NCBI GenBank assembly: GCA_902761625.1
Contig: CACWLH010000025.1
Coordinates: 1 to 55,563, forward strand
DNA from: an uncultured Erysipelotrichaceae bacterium
Lineage (GTDB): Bacteria > Bacillota_I > Bacilli_A > Erysipelotrichales > Erysipelotrichaceae
Direction: 5' to 3'
Length of the DNA: 55,563 bases
Within the stretch, counting starts at the first letter, position 1. Each line of letters starts with the position of its first letter. The position numbers and the translations under genes are program-made. The notes beneath the pieces were generated by a model. That model was given only the letters and a program-made list of their open reading frames with translations, was not told where the DNA came from and did no database searches. Shown here piece by piece: positions 37,077 to 46,115 of this stretch.

Positions 37077-37098
37077 ATACCATTTCAGTTGGTATAAT
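37077..37098 (+). promoter_or_regulatory. PTS promoter -10 within an inverted repeat
   Basis: ATACCA-N7-TGGTAT (37077-37095) overlaps the extended -10 TGGTATAAT (37090-37098) of the PTS genes. The TTGGTAT half resembles GntR-type NagR/DasR half-sites, so a shared nagA/PTS repressor site is possible. Confidence 0.45.
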
Positions 37099-37121
37099 AA
37101 CGTGCGAAGGGGGACAGATTT

Positions 37122-37547
37122 ATGATTGGTGTGATTGTGACCGGGCACGGGAAATTTGCCACGGGCATGGAGTCGGCCCTGAGACTTCTGGCCGGACGTC
37201 CTGAGAAGTTCACGGCCGTCGATTTCAGGCAGGAGGATACGATCGATGATCTGGAATTCCGTCTGCGCGATGCGATCCGTGATATGAGCGAATGCACCGG
37301 AATTCTGATCCTGGCGGACATCTATGAAGGCGCACCGTTCCGGGAGTCGGTAGAAATGAAAGAAAAAATGGCACCTCAGAAAATCGAGGTTGTCGGCGGT
37401 GTCAATCTGGGCATGTTAATGCAGGTGAATCTTTCCAGAGGCTACGTATCCGATGTTTCGGATCTGGCTGATCTTGCCATAATGGAAGGAAAGAAACAGG
37501 TGCTCAAATATGAATACAGTGAATCAGAAGATCAGTATGATGAATGA
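37122..37547 (+). CDS. PTS mannose-class EIIA component
   Basis: 141 residues of the EIIA-Man fold. The phosphorylated histidine is His9 in GVIVTGHGKFATGM. LILADIYEGAPFRESV (residues 68-83) and VGGVNLGMLMQV follow, both typical. It would pass phosphate from HPr to EIIB, but no EIIB gene is present in this cluster. AAGGGGG precedes the start. It is followed after 21 bases by EIIC. The substrate is unknown; the divergent nagA suggests N-acetylglucosamine or N-acetylgalactosamine. Confidence 0.9.
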   Translation: MIGVIVTGHGKFATGMESALRLLAGRPEKFTAVDFRQEDTIDDLEFRLRDAIRDMSECTGILILADIYEGAPFRESVEMKEKMAPQKIEVVGGVNLGMLMQVNLSRGYVSDVSDLADLAIMEGKKQVLKYEYSESEDQYDE

Positions 37548-37568
37548 TTCACAGGAGGTAGTGATTGC

Positions 37569-38351
37569 ATGAATTTTATGATCTTCATCCTCGCCTTTGT
37601 CATGGCGGTTGATGAAAACACATGTACACGTGTGCTGCACAGACCGCTTGTCGCATGCACATTGTTCGGAATGCTGCTGGGCAATGCACCGGCCGCAATG
37701 GCGGCGGGTGCGGTGCTTGAAATGAGCGCCATCGCTTTCGATATTGCCAGACCGTCCAACTACATTCTCGCTTCTCTTGCTGCGGCATTGCTTGCTGTCA
37801 ACGGCAGCGATGCGGCGACCGCATCCATCATGGCCGCAGGTTTATTCTTTGCGGGGCTGATGCTCAAAAGCGCGGTTTCATTGCTGAGTACGGTGATGCT
37901 GCCGGGTGCGCGCAAAGCGGCTGAGAAACGGGATGAGAAAGGGCTGTTTGCCGGCGTTCTTGTTTCTGTATTGCTTTATGGAATCGTCTTCGGGGCAGCC
38001 GCCATGTGGATGGCTTCCTTCGGTGAAGAAGCGGCCCAGAGCGTGGCCGATCTGCTTGAAACAAACGGCTGGATTCTCAGCGCTGTTCATACCGCGGCGC
38101 TTCTGATCAGCGCCATCGGTATTGCGGTGCTGTTCAGAAATCTTTCCGGAAACAGAATTCCGGGAGCTTTCATGGGCGGTTTTACAATGGCGGCGGTATT
38201 ATGCGCCATCGGCCTTGACAGCGCGGCGGCAATCCTTTGCGGCATGGTCGCTTTCGCCATCGGCGCCTTTGATTATCATCTGCGCGCGGTGAACAATGAC
38301 AAGCCGGCTGAAACAAAGGAAATCAAAAAGGGAGGTGCGCAATGGTGGTAG
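37569..38351 (+). CDS. PTS mannose/sorbose-class EIIC component
   Basis: 260 residues, Ala/Gly-rich with about seven spans, matching the EII-Sor (ManY/AgaW) transport subunit. GNAPAAMAAGAVLEMSAIAFDIARPSNYILASLAAALLA near 38-76 corresponds to the conserved substrate-translocating segment. A small polar C-terminal tail ends QWW. GGAGG precedes the start. The stop lies inside the first codons of the EIID frame, so EIIC and EIID were coupled. Confidence 0.87.
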   Translation: MNFMIFILAFVMAVDENTCTRVLHRPLVACTLFGMLLGNAPAAMAAGAVLEMSAIAFDIARPSNYILASLAAALLAVNGSDAATASIMAAGLFFAGLMLKSAVSLLSTVMLPGARKAAEKRDEKGLFAGVLVSVLLYGIVFGAAAMWMASFGEEAAQSVADLLETNGWILSAVHTAALLISAIGIAVLFRNLSGNRIPGAFMGGFTMAAVLCAIGLDSAAAILCGMVAFAIGAFDYHLRAVNNDKPAETKEIKKGGAQWW

Positions 38352-39156
38352 GAACTGGTGTTTACAAAAACACGGACGAAGCGTATCCGCTTGATAAGAA
38401 AACCCTTGGCAAAGTGGCTTTGAGAAGCCTGCTTGGCGCCGGGGCGAAAAATGCTGAAACATCCGAATCAATCGGCTGGGCATGGTCATTGATGCCGGCC
38501 CTTAAGAAGATCCATACAGATGAGGATGATCTTTCGCTTGCCATGGGCCATCATCTGGAATATGTCGATGCGGGCGGACCGTTTGCGACATTTGCAATGG
38601 GTTGCGTACCGCTCTGGCCTCGGCCTGTGACGGTCTTGGACTTTCGATGATCCGCTGTCTGCTTGTGCCTTTGCTGGCGGCTGTCTGCTGCGCTTTGGCA
38701 TCAAACGGCAATATGGCCGGCGTGTTTGTGATGATTCTGCTCAGCGCTGCAGTTACAATCGCATGCCGCATGATCCTGATCAACATCGGCTATGCAAAAG
38801 GTGTCAGAGCGGCTGAATCATTCATGAAACATGCTGAGGAGCTGAAACACGGTTCCCGTCTTGCCGGAGTGTTCATGCTTGGCGCCATCACGGTCATCGC
38901 AGTCAGCGGTCTGAATTTCTCAGCCGGTCTGGTTTCCGATTCAGGTGTGATGGCACTGAATAATCTGATGGCTTATGTGCTGCCCGGACTGGCAGGGCTG
39001 GCTGCTGTGTGCCTGGCATATCATATGCTTGCCAAAAAGAACCGCTCGCTTGCCTTCACAGTCATTGTGTTTATGATTGCGGGACTGGCGCTTGTGCTGC
39101 TTGGCTTTGCAGGCGATTATGTGACACCGCTTGCGCTGCCATGGGTGATGAAATGA
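38342..39156 (+). pseudogene. PTS mannose-class EIID component, frameshifted
   Basis: The N-terminal frame (38342-38650, 102 codons) has the EIID landmarks ESIGWAWSLMPALKKIH and MGHHLEYVDAGGPFATFAMG. It then loses frame near 38600. The C-terminal part continues in another frame from about 38602 (RTALASACDGLGLSMIRCLL ... IGYAKGVRAAESF) to 39156. The combined length is near normal (about 271), but the section between HLEYV and the first C-terminal span is about 15-25 residues shorter than in ManZ-type proteins, where GxxMGPLAGxGD should be. A deletion with frameshift, or an assembly error, explains this. Confidence 0.75.
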
Positions 39157-39157
39157 T

Positions 39158-39186
39158 AAAGATCCTTTCCGCAAGGATCTTTTTTT
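39158..39186 (+). terminator. Intrinsic terminator after the PTS cluster
   Basis: AAAGATCCTT / AAGGATCTTT stem with a 5-base loop, then T run. Confidence 0.9.
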
Positions 39187-39201
39187 GAAAGGAAATCCGA
39201 A

Positions 39202-39714
39202 ATGATTGAACTGAAGCCATGGCCGCTTTCCTATGAGGCGATGAATACACTTTATGCTTCCGCTGATCAAAGCCAATGCCTTGTGCAGCTTGGCATACCG
39301 CTGGACAGAGCGAACACATTCCGTTATCTGCAATCCGTGAACGCCGGTGAATCCAACGGCAAGCCGTTTCGGGCATATGCGGTGATGCTGGATGAGACAT
39401 TGATCGGAAAAATCGAACTGTCCCGCTATGAATCCGGTGACAGTGAACTCGATATCATCCTGAAAAAACAATATTGCCATCAGGGCTATGGCTCACAGGC
39501 GCTCAGACTTCTTGAAGAGATGGTCCGCAAGGAAAACTGGTGCCGCTCCATTTACGCCTATGTGGATACGGCCAATATCCCGGCCGGCAGACTTCTGGCT
39601 TCAAACGGATATGAGATCAGCCGCTTCTTCAGCGCTGATGTGATGATCCCCCAGCAAGGAAACTATGTCATGCGCACCAGACGCGGATGTGAAATGAGAA
39701 AAATATTTGAATAA
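39202..39714 (+). CDS. GNAT family N-acetyltransferase
   Basis: 170 residues with AAAGGAAA upstream. Fold features are the central strand MLDETLIGKIELSRYESGDSELDIILKKQY, the acetyl-CoA loop CHQGYGSQALRLLEEMV (Q/RxxGxG/A pattern), and YAYVDTANIPAGRLLASNGYEISRFF, the usual NxxSxxLxxxxGF-like end. RimJ/RimL-like subfamily is likely. The acceptor is not known. It is separated from the PTS cluster by a terminator and from radC by about 50 bases. Confidence 0.85.
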   Translation: MIELKPWPLSYEAMNTLYASADQSQCLVQLGIPLDRANTFRYLQSVNAGESNGKPFRAYAVMLDETLIGKIELSRYESGDSELDIILKKQYCHQGYGSQALRLLEEMVRKENWCRSIYAYVDTANIPAGRLLASNGYEISRFFSADVMIPQQGNYVMRTRRGCEMRKIFE

Positions 39715-39766
39715 GGCCGCGGACGCGCGCCTTTTTCACGCAATATTTGTTTTCGGAGGTTTTCCT

Positions 39767-40471
39767 ATGAGTATGATCAAAGAAGTTCCGCTTCATGACA
39801 AACCGCGTGAAAAGGCATTGCGCTATGGCGTACGTTCGCTTTCAGGCAGAGAATTGATCGCATTGATCCTGCGCAGCGGGCCGAAGGGCTCATCAGTGCT
39901 GCAGACCGCTGAGCAGCTGCTGAAGCTGTCCGGAGGCTTTGCGGGTCTTTCAAAAATGAGTCTGGCTGAAATGTGCAGTGTGAAGGGGATTTCCAAAGTG
40001 AAGGCGCTGGAACTGCTGGCCTGCTTTGAAATCAGCCGGCGGGCTTTTTCGGAAACAGCGGCAGACACGGATGCGGTTCATCAGTCCGCACATGTGGTCA
40101 GCTGGCTTCAGCGTGAGATCGGTTCTGACATGCAGGAAAAATTCATGGTGATTTTCCTGGATTCAAAAAACCGGATTCTCACCTCAAAAGTGCTCTTTGT
40201 CGGCACCATCAATGAATCAAAGGTCTATCCGCGTGAAATCTTCCGTGAGGCGTTGCTTTGCGGGGCGACCGGTGTGATCCTGGCACACAATCATCCCGGG
40301 GAGGATCCGACCCCGAGTTTTCATGATATCGCGCTGACTGAAAGGATGGTCAGTGCCGGCAGAATCATGGGTGTCCGGGTTCTTGATCATCTGATCATCA
40401 CCCGCACAGGCTGGATGTCAATGGCGGATGAAAGCTTTCTGCAGGGCATGGAAGATATGGCCGAAAATTGA
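39767..40471 (+). CDS. radC: RadC/UPF0758 family JAB1/MPN protein
   Basis: 234 residues. The N-terminal helix-hairpin-helix-like part has PREKALRYGVRSLSGRELIALILRSG and MCSVKGISKVKALELLA. The C-terminal JAMM metal-binding domain has LFVGTINESKVYPREIFREALLCGATGVILAHNHPGEDPTPS. The start at 39767 has GGAGG seven bases before it; a longer in-frame version overlaps the GNAT gene. The role in DNA repair is disputed; metal-dependent hydrolase fold is sure. Confidence 0.93.
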   Translation: MSMIKEVPLHDKPREKALRYGVRSLSGRELIALILRSGPKGSSVLQTAEQLLKLSGGFAGLSKMSLAEMCSVKGISKVKALELLACFEISRRAFSETAADTDAVHQSAHVVSWLQREIGSDMQEKFMVIFLDSKNRILTSKVLFVGTINESKVYPREIFREALLCGATGVILAHNHPGEDPTPSFHDIALTERMVSAGRIMGVRVLDHLIITRTGWMSMADESFLQGMEDMAEN

Positions 40472-40477
40472 TATAAT
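40469..40477 (+). promoter_or_regulatory. Extended -10 promoter before the AI-2E-type transporter gene
   Basis: TGATATAAT, perfect -10 with TGn, overlapping the radC stop. The ribosome site GAGG (40483-40486) sits at the predicted start, so the leader would be only about 11 bases. Confidence 0.55.
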
Positions 40478-40494
40478 AAATTGAGGTTTTTATT

Positions 40495-41610
40495 ATGGAT
40501 CTTTTAGGCAGGATGATGCAGAAACTTAAAGATGATCTGTCAATCCAGAGTCTCGTCAGGATTGTGCTTTTTCTTGCGGCAGTGTTTCTGCTCAAGAACA
40601 CCTGGACATTTTTGCGCGATATTGTCGGGCTGATCTGGAATGCGGTCCGTCCGTTTTTCTGGGGATTTGTGATCGCATATATTCTTCACCGGCCGATCAA
40701 TTATCTTGAAAATCATAAGATTTCCAGAAAGATCGCAATTCCGCTGATCTATCTGGTCCTGTTCGGCATTTTCGTCTGGCTGGTTTATTCCATGGTGCCG
40801 ATGCTGGTATCGAGATTCTCCGATTTCATCAACACGATGATCAACAGTGTCAAATGGCTGCGCGACACATTGGTGGAAAGCTATAACGGACCGGGCGGTA
40901 CATGGATTTCCAATATGATCAACACATCGCTTGAGGCCCTGACCGATGTGAGGGCATTGTTCCCGTCTGTCAGCGGCATCATTCCGGACTTTGTCTCAAG
41001 GATGTTCAGTGCGCTTGTCGTCGGTCTGATTTCCACGATCATCTCCATATTCATGAGTTTTGAGTGGGACCGGATCCGCTATCATGCGATTGTTTTCTCA
41101 TTGCGCATCTCACGGCGCTTCCACCGCTGTCTGTTTGCGGTCAATGATGAGATTTCAGATTATCTGGGAAGTATGATCATTCTGATGTGCATCCGCTTTG
41201 CGGAATATTCAATGGTCTATCTGCTGATCGGTCATCAGGACTGGCTGATTCTCGGCATTGCCACGGCCGTGTCCCTGATCATTCCGTATGTCGGTCCGAC
41301 ATCGGTCAATACCGTCGGTATTCTCAGCGCATTGCAGCTGCCCACATTCAATGTTGTGCTGCTGATCGCCCTGATCTGCATTCTTGCGCAGATCGATGAA
41401 TATGTGATCACGCCGATGGTTCATTCACACAATCTCAAACTGTCCCCGATGTGGATTCTCTTCTCCATCTTCGCGTCCAGCACACTGTTCGGGGTCAGCG
41501 GATTTATCATCGCCATTCCGGTGTATCTGATCATCCGGACGGTGATCCGCATGTATCTGGAAATGGACGCGGAGGAAGTGTTGGAACCCAGGAAGGAGGA
41601 AACCGCATGA
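40495..41610 (+). CDS. AI-2E family transporter (PerM/YdiK type)
   Basis: 371 residues, about seven or eight membrane spans. Two spans lie near 20-65 (LVRIVLFLAAVFLLKNTW, FFWGFVIAYILHRPINYLE), with LVLFGIFVWLVYSMVPML next. A long soluble helix region covers about 110-170. The C-terminal block includes LILGIATAVSLIIPYVGPTSVNTVG, QIDEYVITPMVHSHNLKLSPMWILFSI and FGVSGFIIAIPVYLII, the family signature. Family members include sodium/proton antiporters and exporters; substrate unknown. It leads a run of overlapping genes through dnaI. Confidence 0.9.
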   Translation: MDLLGRMMQKLKDDLSIQSLVRIVLFLAAVFLLKNTWTFLRDIVGLIWNAVRPFFWGFVIAYILHRPINYLENHKISRKIAIPLIYLVLFGIFVWLVYSMVPMLVSRFSDFINTMINSVKWLRDTLVESYNGPGGTWISNMINTSLEALTDVRALFPSVSGIIPDFVSRMFSALVVGLISTIISIFMSFEWDRIRYHAIVFSLRISRRFHRCLFAVNDEISDYLGSMIILMCIRFAEYSMVYLLIGHQDWLILGIATAVSLIIPYVGPTSVNTVGILSALQLPTFNVVLLIALICILAQIDEYVITPMVHSHNLKLSPMWILFSIFASSTLFGVSGFIIAIPVYLIIRTVIRMYLEMDAEEVLEPRKEETA

Positions 41611-42674
41611 GAAAGAAGCTTCAAATCATATTACTGAGTCTGGCTGTGACGCTGATGTGCGGCTGTGCCAGTGTCAGAAGCGGGATTGTTTATACGGTTT
41701 ATCCGGTCGGCTATCTGATCCAGCGACTGGCTGGAAACACCGTGGATGCTGTTTCACTTCAGGATCAGACCACAATCGTGCAGAGATCACAGATCCGTTC
41801 TGATTATCAGAACATTCTTTCCAAATATGCGATTCTGTTTCATATCGGCGATCTGGAACCGTATATCAGTGTTTACAGCGATGAGATCTCAGCCAGCGGA
41901 ATTGTCCGCAATGATCTGTCCGTGCTCAATGCTGTCTATGAGTTCAAACGATACACCCAGGTGATTACCGACGGTGTGGTTTCCTATGTTGAATCGCCTT
42001 ACTACAAGGGTGAGGAATTCAATTCGGTCGATATGAACAAGCTCGACCTGTATCTCTGGAATGATCCGATCGCAATGCTTTCCATGGCGAAGGATATCTA
42101 TTCCTATCTGGTCAGAACCTATCCGGAAAATGAAAATATCTATACGGAAAATCTGAACAAACTGGAAGCGGATCTGATCAATCTGGACGCCCAGTATCAG
42201 ATGCTGGCAACTTCACTGGTGAACAATAACCAGACCATCCGTTTCGTATCCATGACCGCAAGTTTCGGCAACTGGCAGAAGACATACGGCTTCCAGGTTT
42301 ATCCGGTGATTCTTTCCCGCTATGGCGTGCTTCCGGATGAGAAACAGCTGGAAATCATCAAGAACCGCATCATCCAGGATGATGTGCGCTATATCGTTTA
42401 TGAGCCGAATATGTCCGAGGATATGATTGAGCTGTTTGACAGACTGGAAAGCGAACTGCTTCTGACCAGAGTTGAACTGAGCAATCTTTCTTCCCTGACC
42501 GAGGCGGAGATTGCGGAAGGCAGGGATTATCTTTCATTGATGTATGAAAATCTCAGTGTTCTGGAAACAATGAAAACATCCAATACTGCCAATGACGGCA
42601 GCCACATTCCGGCTGAAGAGGAAACTGAAGAAACAACAGAGGAGCAGCCGATCGAAGAGCTGACAGGTGACTGA
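41607..42674 (+). CDS. ZnuA-like lipoprotein without the usual metal ligands
   Basis: 355 residues, start at 41607 with GGAGG and a 4-base overlap with the transporter gene. A signal peptide ends in a lipobox-like LMCGC (Cys20). The fold matches zinc/manganese ABC binding proteins: VYPVGYLIQRLAGNTV, LDLYLWNDPIAMLSM (residues 146-160), VSMTASFGNWQKTYGF and DYLSLMYENLSVLE. The conserved His of the DPHxWLDP motif is Tyr149, that of the later HDAFGYF-like motif is replaced, and the first His motif is missing. The C-terminus is Glu/Thr-rich. No ABC permease is near. A role other than metal import is inferred. Confidence 0.75.
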   Translation: MRKKLQIILLSLAVTLMCGCASVRSGIVYTVYPVGYLIQRLAGNTVDAVSLQDQTTIVQRSQIRSDYQNILSKYAILFHIGDLEPYISVYSDEISASGIVRNDLSVLNAVYEFKRYTQVITDGVVSYVESPYYKGEEFNSVDMNKLDLYLWNDPIAMLSMAKDIYSYLVRTYPENENIYTENLNKLEADLINLDAQYQMLATSLVNNNQTIRFVSMTASFGNWQKTYGFQVYPVILSRYGVLPDEKQLEIIKNRIIQDDVRYIVYEPNMSEDMIELFDRLESELLLTRVELSNLSSLTEAEIAEGRDYLSLMYENLSVLETMKTSNTANDGSHIPAEEETEETTEEQPIEELTGD

Positions 42675-42675
42675 T

Positions 42676-45294
42676 ATGAAAAAACTACTGCTCGCGGACG
42701 GCAATTCAATGCTGTTCCGCGCCTATTATGCGACTGCATACGGCCGGCCGATGACAACTGCGCAGGGACTGCCGACAAATGCCGTATTCGGTTTCGTGCA
42801 GATGATCCAGAAAGCGATTGAAACGGTTGATCCTGATTCCGTGCTGATCGCTTTTGATGCGGGCAAACATACCTTCCGCCATGATCTTTATCCCGATTAC
42901 AAAGGCGGCCGCAAACCGGCGCCGGATGATCTTGTGCCGCAGTTTCAGATGGTCCGCGACTGTCTGGATGCGTTCGGCATCCGCTGGGTTGAGATGACTG
43001 ATATTGAGGCGGACGATCTGATCGGCACCGTTTCAAAGAAGAATCCGGATTTCAGCACATATATTCTCAGCAGCGATCACGATCTGCTGCAGCTGATTGA
43101 TGACACAACTTCTGTTCTTCTGATGAAGAAGGGCATCAGTGAAATGGATGTGATGACACCCGAAGCGCTCAGGGAACAGATGGGCATTGAACCGCTTCAG
43201 ATCATCGATATGAAAGGTCTGATGGGAGACAAGAGCGACAACATTCCCGGCATTCCCGGAATCGGTGAAAAGACCGCGCTGAAACTGCTGGCTGAATACG
43301 GCACAGTTGAAGAGGTCATTGCCCACGAGGATGAACTCAAAGGCGCATTATATAAGAAAGTATCATCATCCCATGATTCCGCTCTGCTTTCCAAAAAGCT
43401 TGCAACAATCCGCCGCGACGTGGATGTGGCAATCGATGCGGATGATCTTGTCTTCAGACCGGATTATAAATCGCTGGTGCAGTTTTTGCTGAGTCTGGAT
43501 ATGAAACAGCTTGCCGGCCGCTTTGAGGAAATCGGAAATGCATATCATACGGAGCAGCCGGAAGAAAAGGCGCAGGTTAGGGAGGAAAGAATCCGTGTCA
43601 CTGCAGTGCCCAAAGAACTGCTGGAAAAGGATTTCGCACTGTTTGTCGATGATGACAGACGTTCCTTTCTGGAAAGTGAGATTCACGGCTTCGGAATCTG
43701 CGACGGGGTTTCTTCTGTCTATATCAGTTTTGAAGACGCTCTCAATGACACCGCATTCCTGGCTGCCCTGAAAGCTGAAACACCGCATAAATGCGGTTTT
43801 GACATCAAGCGTTCCATGCATCTGTGTGCGCATGCGTCCATTGAAATCAACTGGCATGATGATGCGATGATTCTGGCTGCGCTCAGTGATTCAACCCTGA
43901 CAAGTACAGAAAAGATCCGCGAGAAATACGGACTTGGCAGCGATACCGGTTATGAAGAGGTTTATGGAAAACCCAACCGGCCGGTTATGCTTGTGGATGA
44001 GGAAAAGCAGATGCTTTACGGCACAGCCGAGGCACGCAATATCTACAACCTGAAACAGCAGGCTTATGAAGTCATCAAAGAATACGGCATGGAAGAACTC
44101 TACCGTGATATGGAGATGCCGCTGACTGAAATTCTTTTCCGCATGGAGGAAGTGGGCATTCATTGTGAAATGGAAACGCTCAATACAATTGCGGATGAAA
44201 CCATGGCTGAAATCACACGGGAACAGACGGAGATCTATCGTCTTTGCGGGCATGAATTCAATCTGAATTCCCCGAAGCAGCTCGGCGAGGTGCTCTTTGA
44301 TGAACTCGGTCTGCCCGGCGGTAAGAAAAAATCAACCTCCGCGGACAAGCTGGAAAAACTCGTCGGAATCCATCCGGTCATTGAACATATCCTGACATAC
44401 CGGAAGCTATCCAAGATTTACAGCACCTATGCGGAAGGTCTCAAAAAATATATTCACAAGGACGGCCGCATCCATACCATTTATAATCAATGCGCCACCC
44501 AGACCGGACGCCTTTCGAGCAGTGAGCCGAATCTTCAGAATATCAGCGTGCGCGATGAGCAGGGCAGACAGATCAGAAAGGCCTTCCTGCCGGATCCTGG
44601 CTGTGTGCTGATCTCAAGTGACTATCACCAGATTGAACTGCGTATACTGGCGGACATGGCCGATGAGAAGAGCCTGATTGAAGCCTTCAATTCCGGCATT
44701 GATATCCATACCAAGACAGCCATGGATGTCTTTGACAAAACCGAAGAGGAAGTCACACCCGAAGACAGACGCAAGGCCAAGACGGTCAATTTCGGCATTG
44801 TCTATGGCATCAGCGATTTCGGACTGGCTGAGCAGCTGGGCGTCTCAAGATGGGAAGCGGCGGATTTCATTGACAAATATTATGATAAATATCCGGGCAT
44901 CCGGACATATATGAACACATTGGTCAAAGACTGTGAGAAAAACGGCTATGTGACAACACTCTGCGGACGCAGAAGAGAAATTCCCGAAATCCATAATGCC
45001 AACCGTATGGTGCGCGAGTTCGGCAAGCGGGCGGCGATGAATGCCCCGATCCAGGGCAGCGCTGCAGACCTGATCAAACTGGCGATGATTGACATCGACC
45101 GCATGATGAAAAATGCCGGCGTGAAGAGTCAGATGATTCTTCAGGTGCATGACGAACTGATTTTCAATGTGCCCGAGGATGAAATTGAAGAGATGAAGGA
45201 TCTGATCAATGAAGGCATGGTCAATGCGATGAAGCTCAAGGTTCCCCTCAGTGCGGAATGCGCCATCGGCAAAACATGGTATGAGGCCAAATAA
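42676..45294 (+). CDS. polA: DNA polymerase I
   Basis: 872 residues from ATG 42676 (AGGTG six bases before). It fills gaps and removes primers. The 5' nuclease domain (1-290) shows LLADGNSMLFRAYYA, DYKGGRKPAPDDL and GDKSDNIPGIPGIGEKTALKLL. The middle 3'-5' exonuclease-like domain lacks the DxE pair (FALFVDDDRRS at motif I), as in Bacillus enzymes, so no proofreading is expected. The polymerase part has motif A SSDYHQIELRILAD (His where Ser is usual), motif B RRKAKTVNFGIVYGIS and motif C LQVHDELIF. Confidence 0.97.
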   Translation: MKKLLLADGNSMLFRAYYATAYGRPMTTAQGLPTNAVFGFVQMIQKAIETVDPDSVLIAFDAGKHTFRHDLYPDYKGGRKPAPDDLVPQFQMVRDCLDAFGIRWVEMTDIEADDLIGTVSKKNPDFSTYILSSDHDLLQLIDDTTSVLLMKKGISEMDVMTPEALREQMGIEPLQIIDMKGLMGDKSDNIPGIPGIGEKTALKLLAEYGTVEEVIAHEDELKGALYKKVSSSHDSALLSKKLATIRRDVDVAIDADDLVFRPDYKSLVQFLLSLDMKQLAGRFEEIGNAYHTEQPEEKAQVREERIRVTAVPKELLEKDFALFVDDDRRSFLESEIHGFGICDGVSSVYISFEDALNDTAFLAALKAETPHKCGFDIKRSMHLCAHASIEINWHDDAMILAALSDSTLTSTEKIREKYGLGSDTGYEEVYGKPNRPVMLVDEEKQMLYGTAEARNIYNLKQQAYEVIKEYGMEELYRDMEMPLTEILFRMEEVGIHCEMETLNTIADETMAEITREQTEIYRLCGHEFNLNSPKQLGEVLFDELGLPGGKKKSTSADKLEKLVGIHPVIEHILTYRKLSKIYSTYAEGLKKYIHKDGRIHTIYNQCATQTGRLSSSEPNLQNISVRDEQGRQIRKAFLPDPGCVLISSDYHQIELRILADMADEKSLIEAFNSGIDIHTKTAMDVFDKTEEEVTPEDRRKAKTVNFGIVYGISDFGLAEQLGVSRWEAADFIDKYYDKYPGIRTYMNTLVKDCEKNGYVTTLCGRRREIPEIHNANRMVREFGKRAAMNAPIQGSAADLIKLAMIDIDRMMKNAGVKSQMILQVHDELIFNVPEDEIEEMKDLINEGMVNAMKLKVPLSAECAIGKTWYEAK

Positions 45295-46100
45295 TGCCTG
45301 AACTGCCGGAAGTGGAAACGGTTCTGAGAACCCTTGAACATATGATCAAAGGCAGACGCATTGAACATGTGGATGTGCGCTATGCCAAAACGGTGGAGAA
45401 TGATCCGGACGAGTTTACCGCAAGACTGCAGGGCGAACATTTCAACGGCTTTGAAAGACGCGGGAAGTATCTGATCTTCAGGATGGATCACCTGACCCTG
45501 GTTTCGCATCTGCGCATGGAAGGCAGATATTATGTGCAGAAGCCGACTGATCCGAAGAACCGTCACATGCATGTGATCTTTGATCTGGATGACGGCACGC
45601 AGCTGCGCTATCATGACACCCGCAAATTCGGGCGGATGTTTCTGTGCGATAAAGATTATGACTTTTCGCATTTCAACAATCTCGGACCCGAGCCCTTTGA
45701 TGAAGCATTCAGTCCGGAATATATCCATGCCTATCGCAAAGGGCGGACCGAACCGCTCAAATCATTATTGCTTGATCAGCGCTTCACGGCCGGCATCGGC
45801 AATATCTATGCCGATGAGATTCTTTCCGCCTGCGGATTGAGACCGGGCAGATCCTGCCGCCGAATCACCAGGAAGGACGAGGAAAACATCGTCATTCAGA
45901 CCAGGCGGATTCTGCTTGAGGCCATCGCGGCCGGCGGCACAACCATCCGTACCTATACATCCTCACTGGGAGTCACCGGACTGTTTCAGAATGAATGCTG
46001 CGTGCATTCGCAGAAGGTGTGCAGACGGTGCGGATCTGAAATACATATGAAATTCATCGGCGGCCGCAGCAGCTATTACTGCCCGCGCTGCCAGAAATAA
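45294..46100 (+). CDS. mutM: Formamidopyrimidine-DNA glycosylase
   Basis: 268 residues. It excises oxidised purines such as 8-oxoguanine. The N-terminal PELPEVETVLRTL starts with the catalytic Pro after Met removal. LRMEGRYYV, HDTRKFGRM and LLLDQRFTAGIGNIYADEIL are conserved. The C-terminal zinc finger has CRRC and CPRC pairs with GGRSSYYCPRCQ. The start overlaps the polA stop by one base. polA-mutM-coaE is the Bacillus order. Confidence 0.96.
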   Translation: MPELPEVETVLRTLEHMIKGRRIEHVDVRYAKTVENDPDEFTARLQGEHFNGFERRGKYLIFRMDHLTLVSHLRMEGRYYVQKPTDPKNRHMHVIFDLDDGTQLRYHDTRKFGRMFLCDKDYDFSHFNNLGPEPFDEAFSPEYIHAYRKGRTEPLKSLLLDQRFTAGIGNIYADEILSACGLRPGRSCRRITRKDEENIVIQTRRILLEAIAAGGTTIRTYTSSLGVTGLFQNECCVHSQKVCRRCGSEIHMKFIGGRSSYYCPRCQK

Positions 46101-46115
46101 GAAGAAGGAGGCCAT

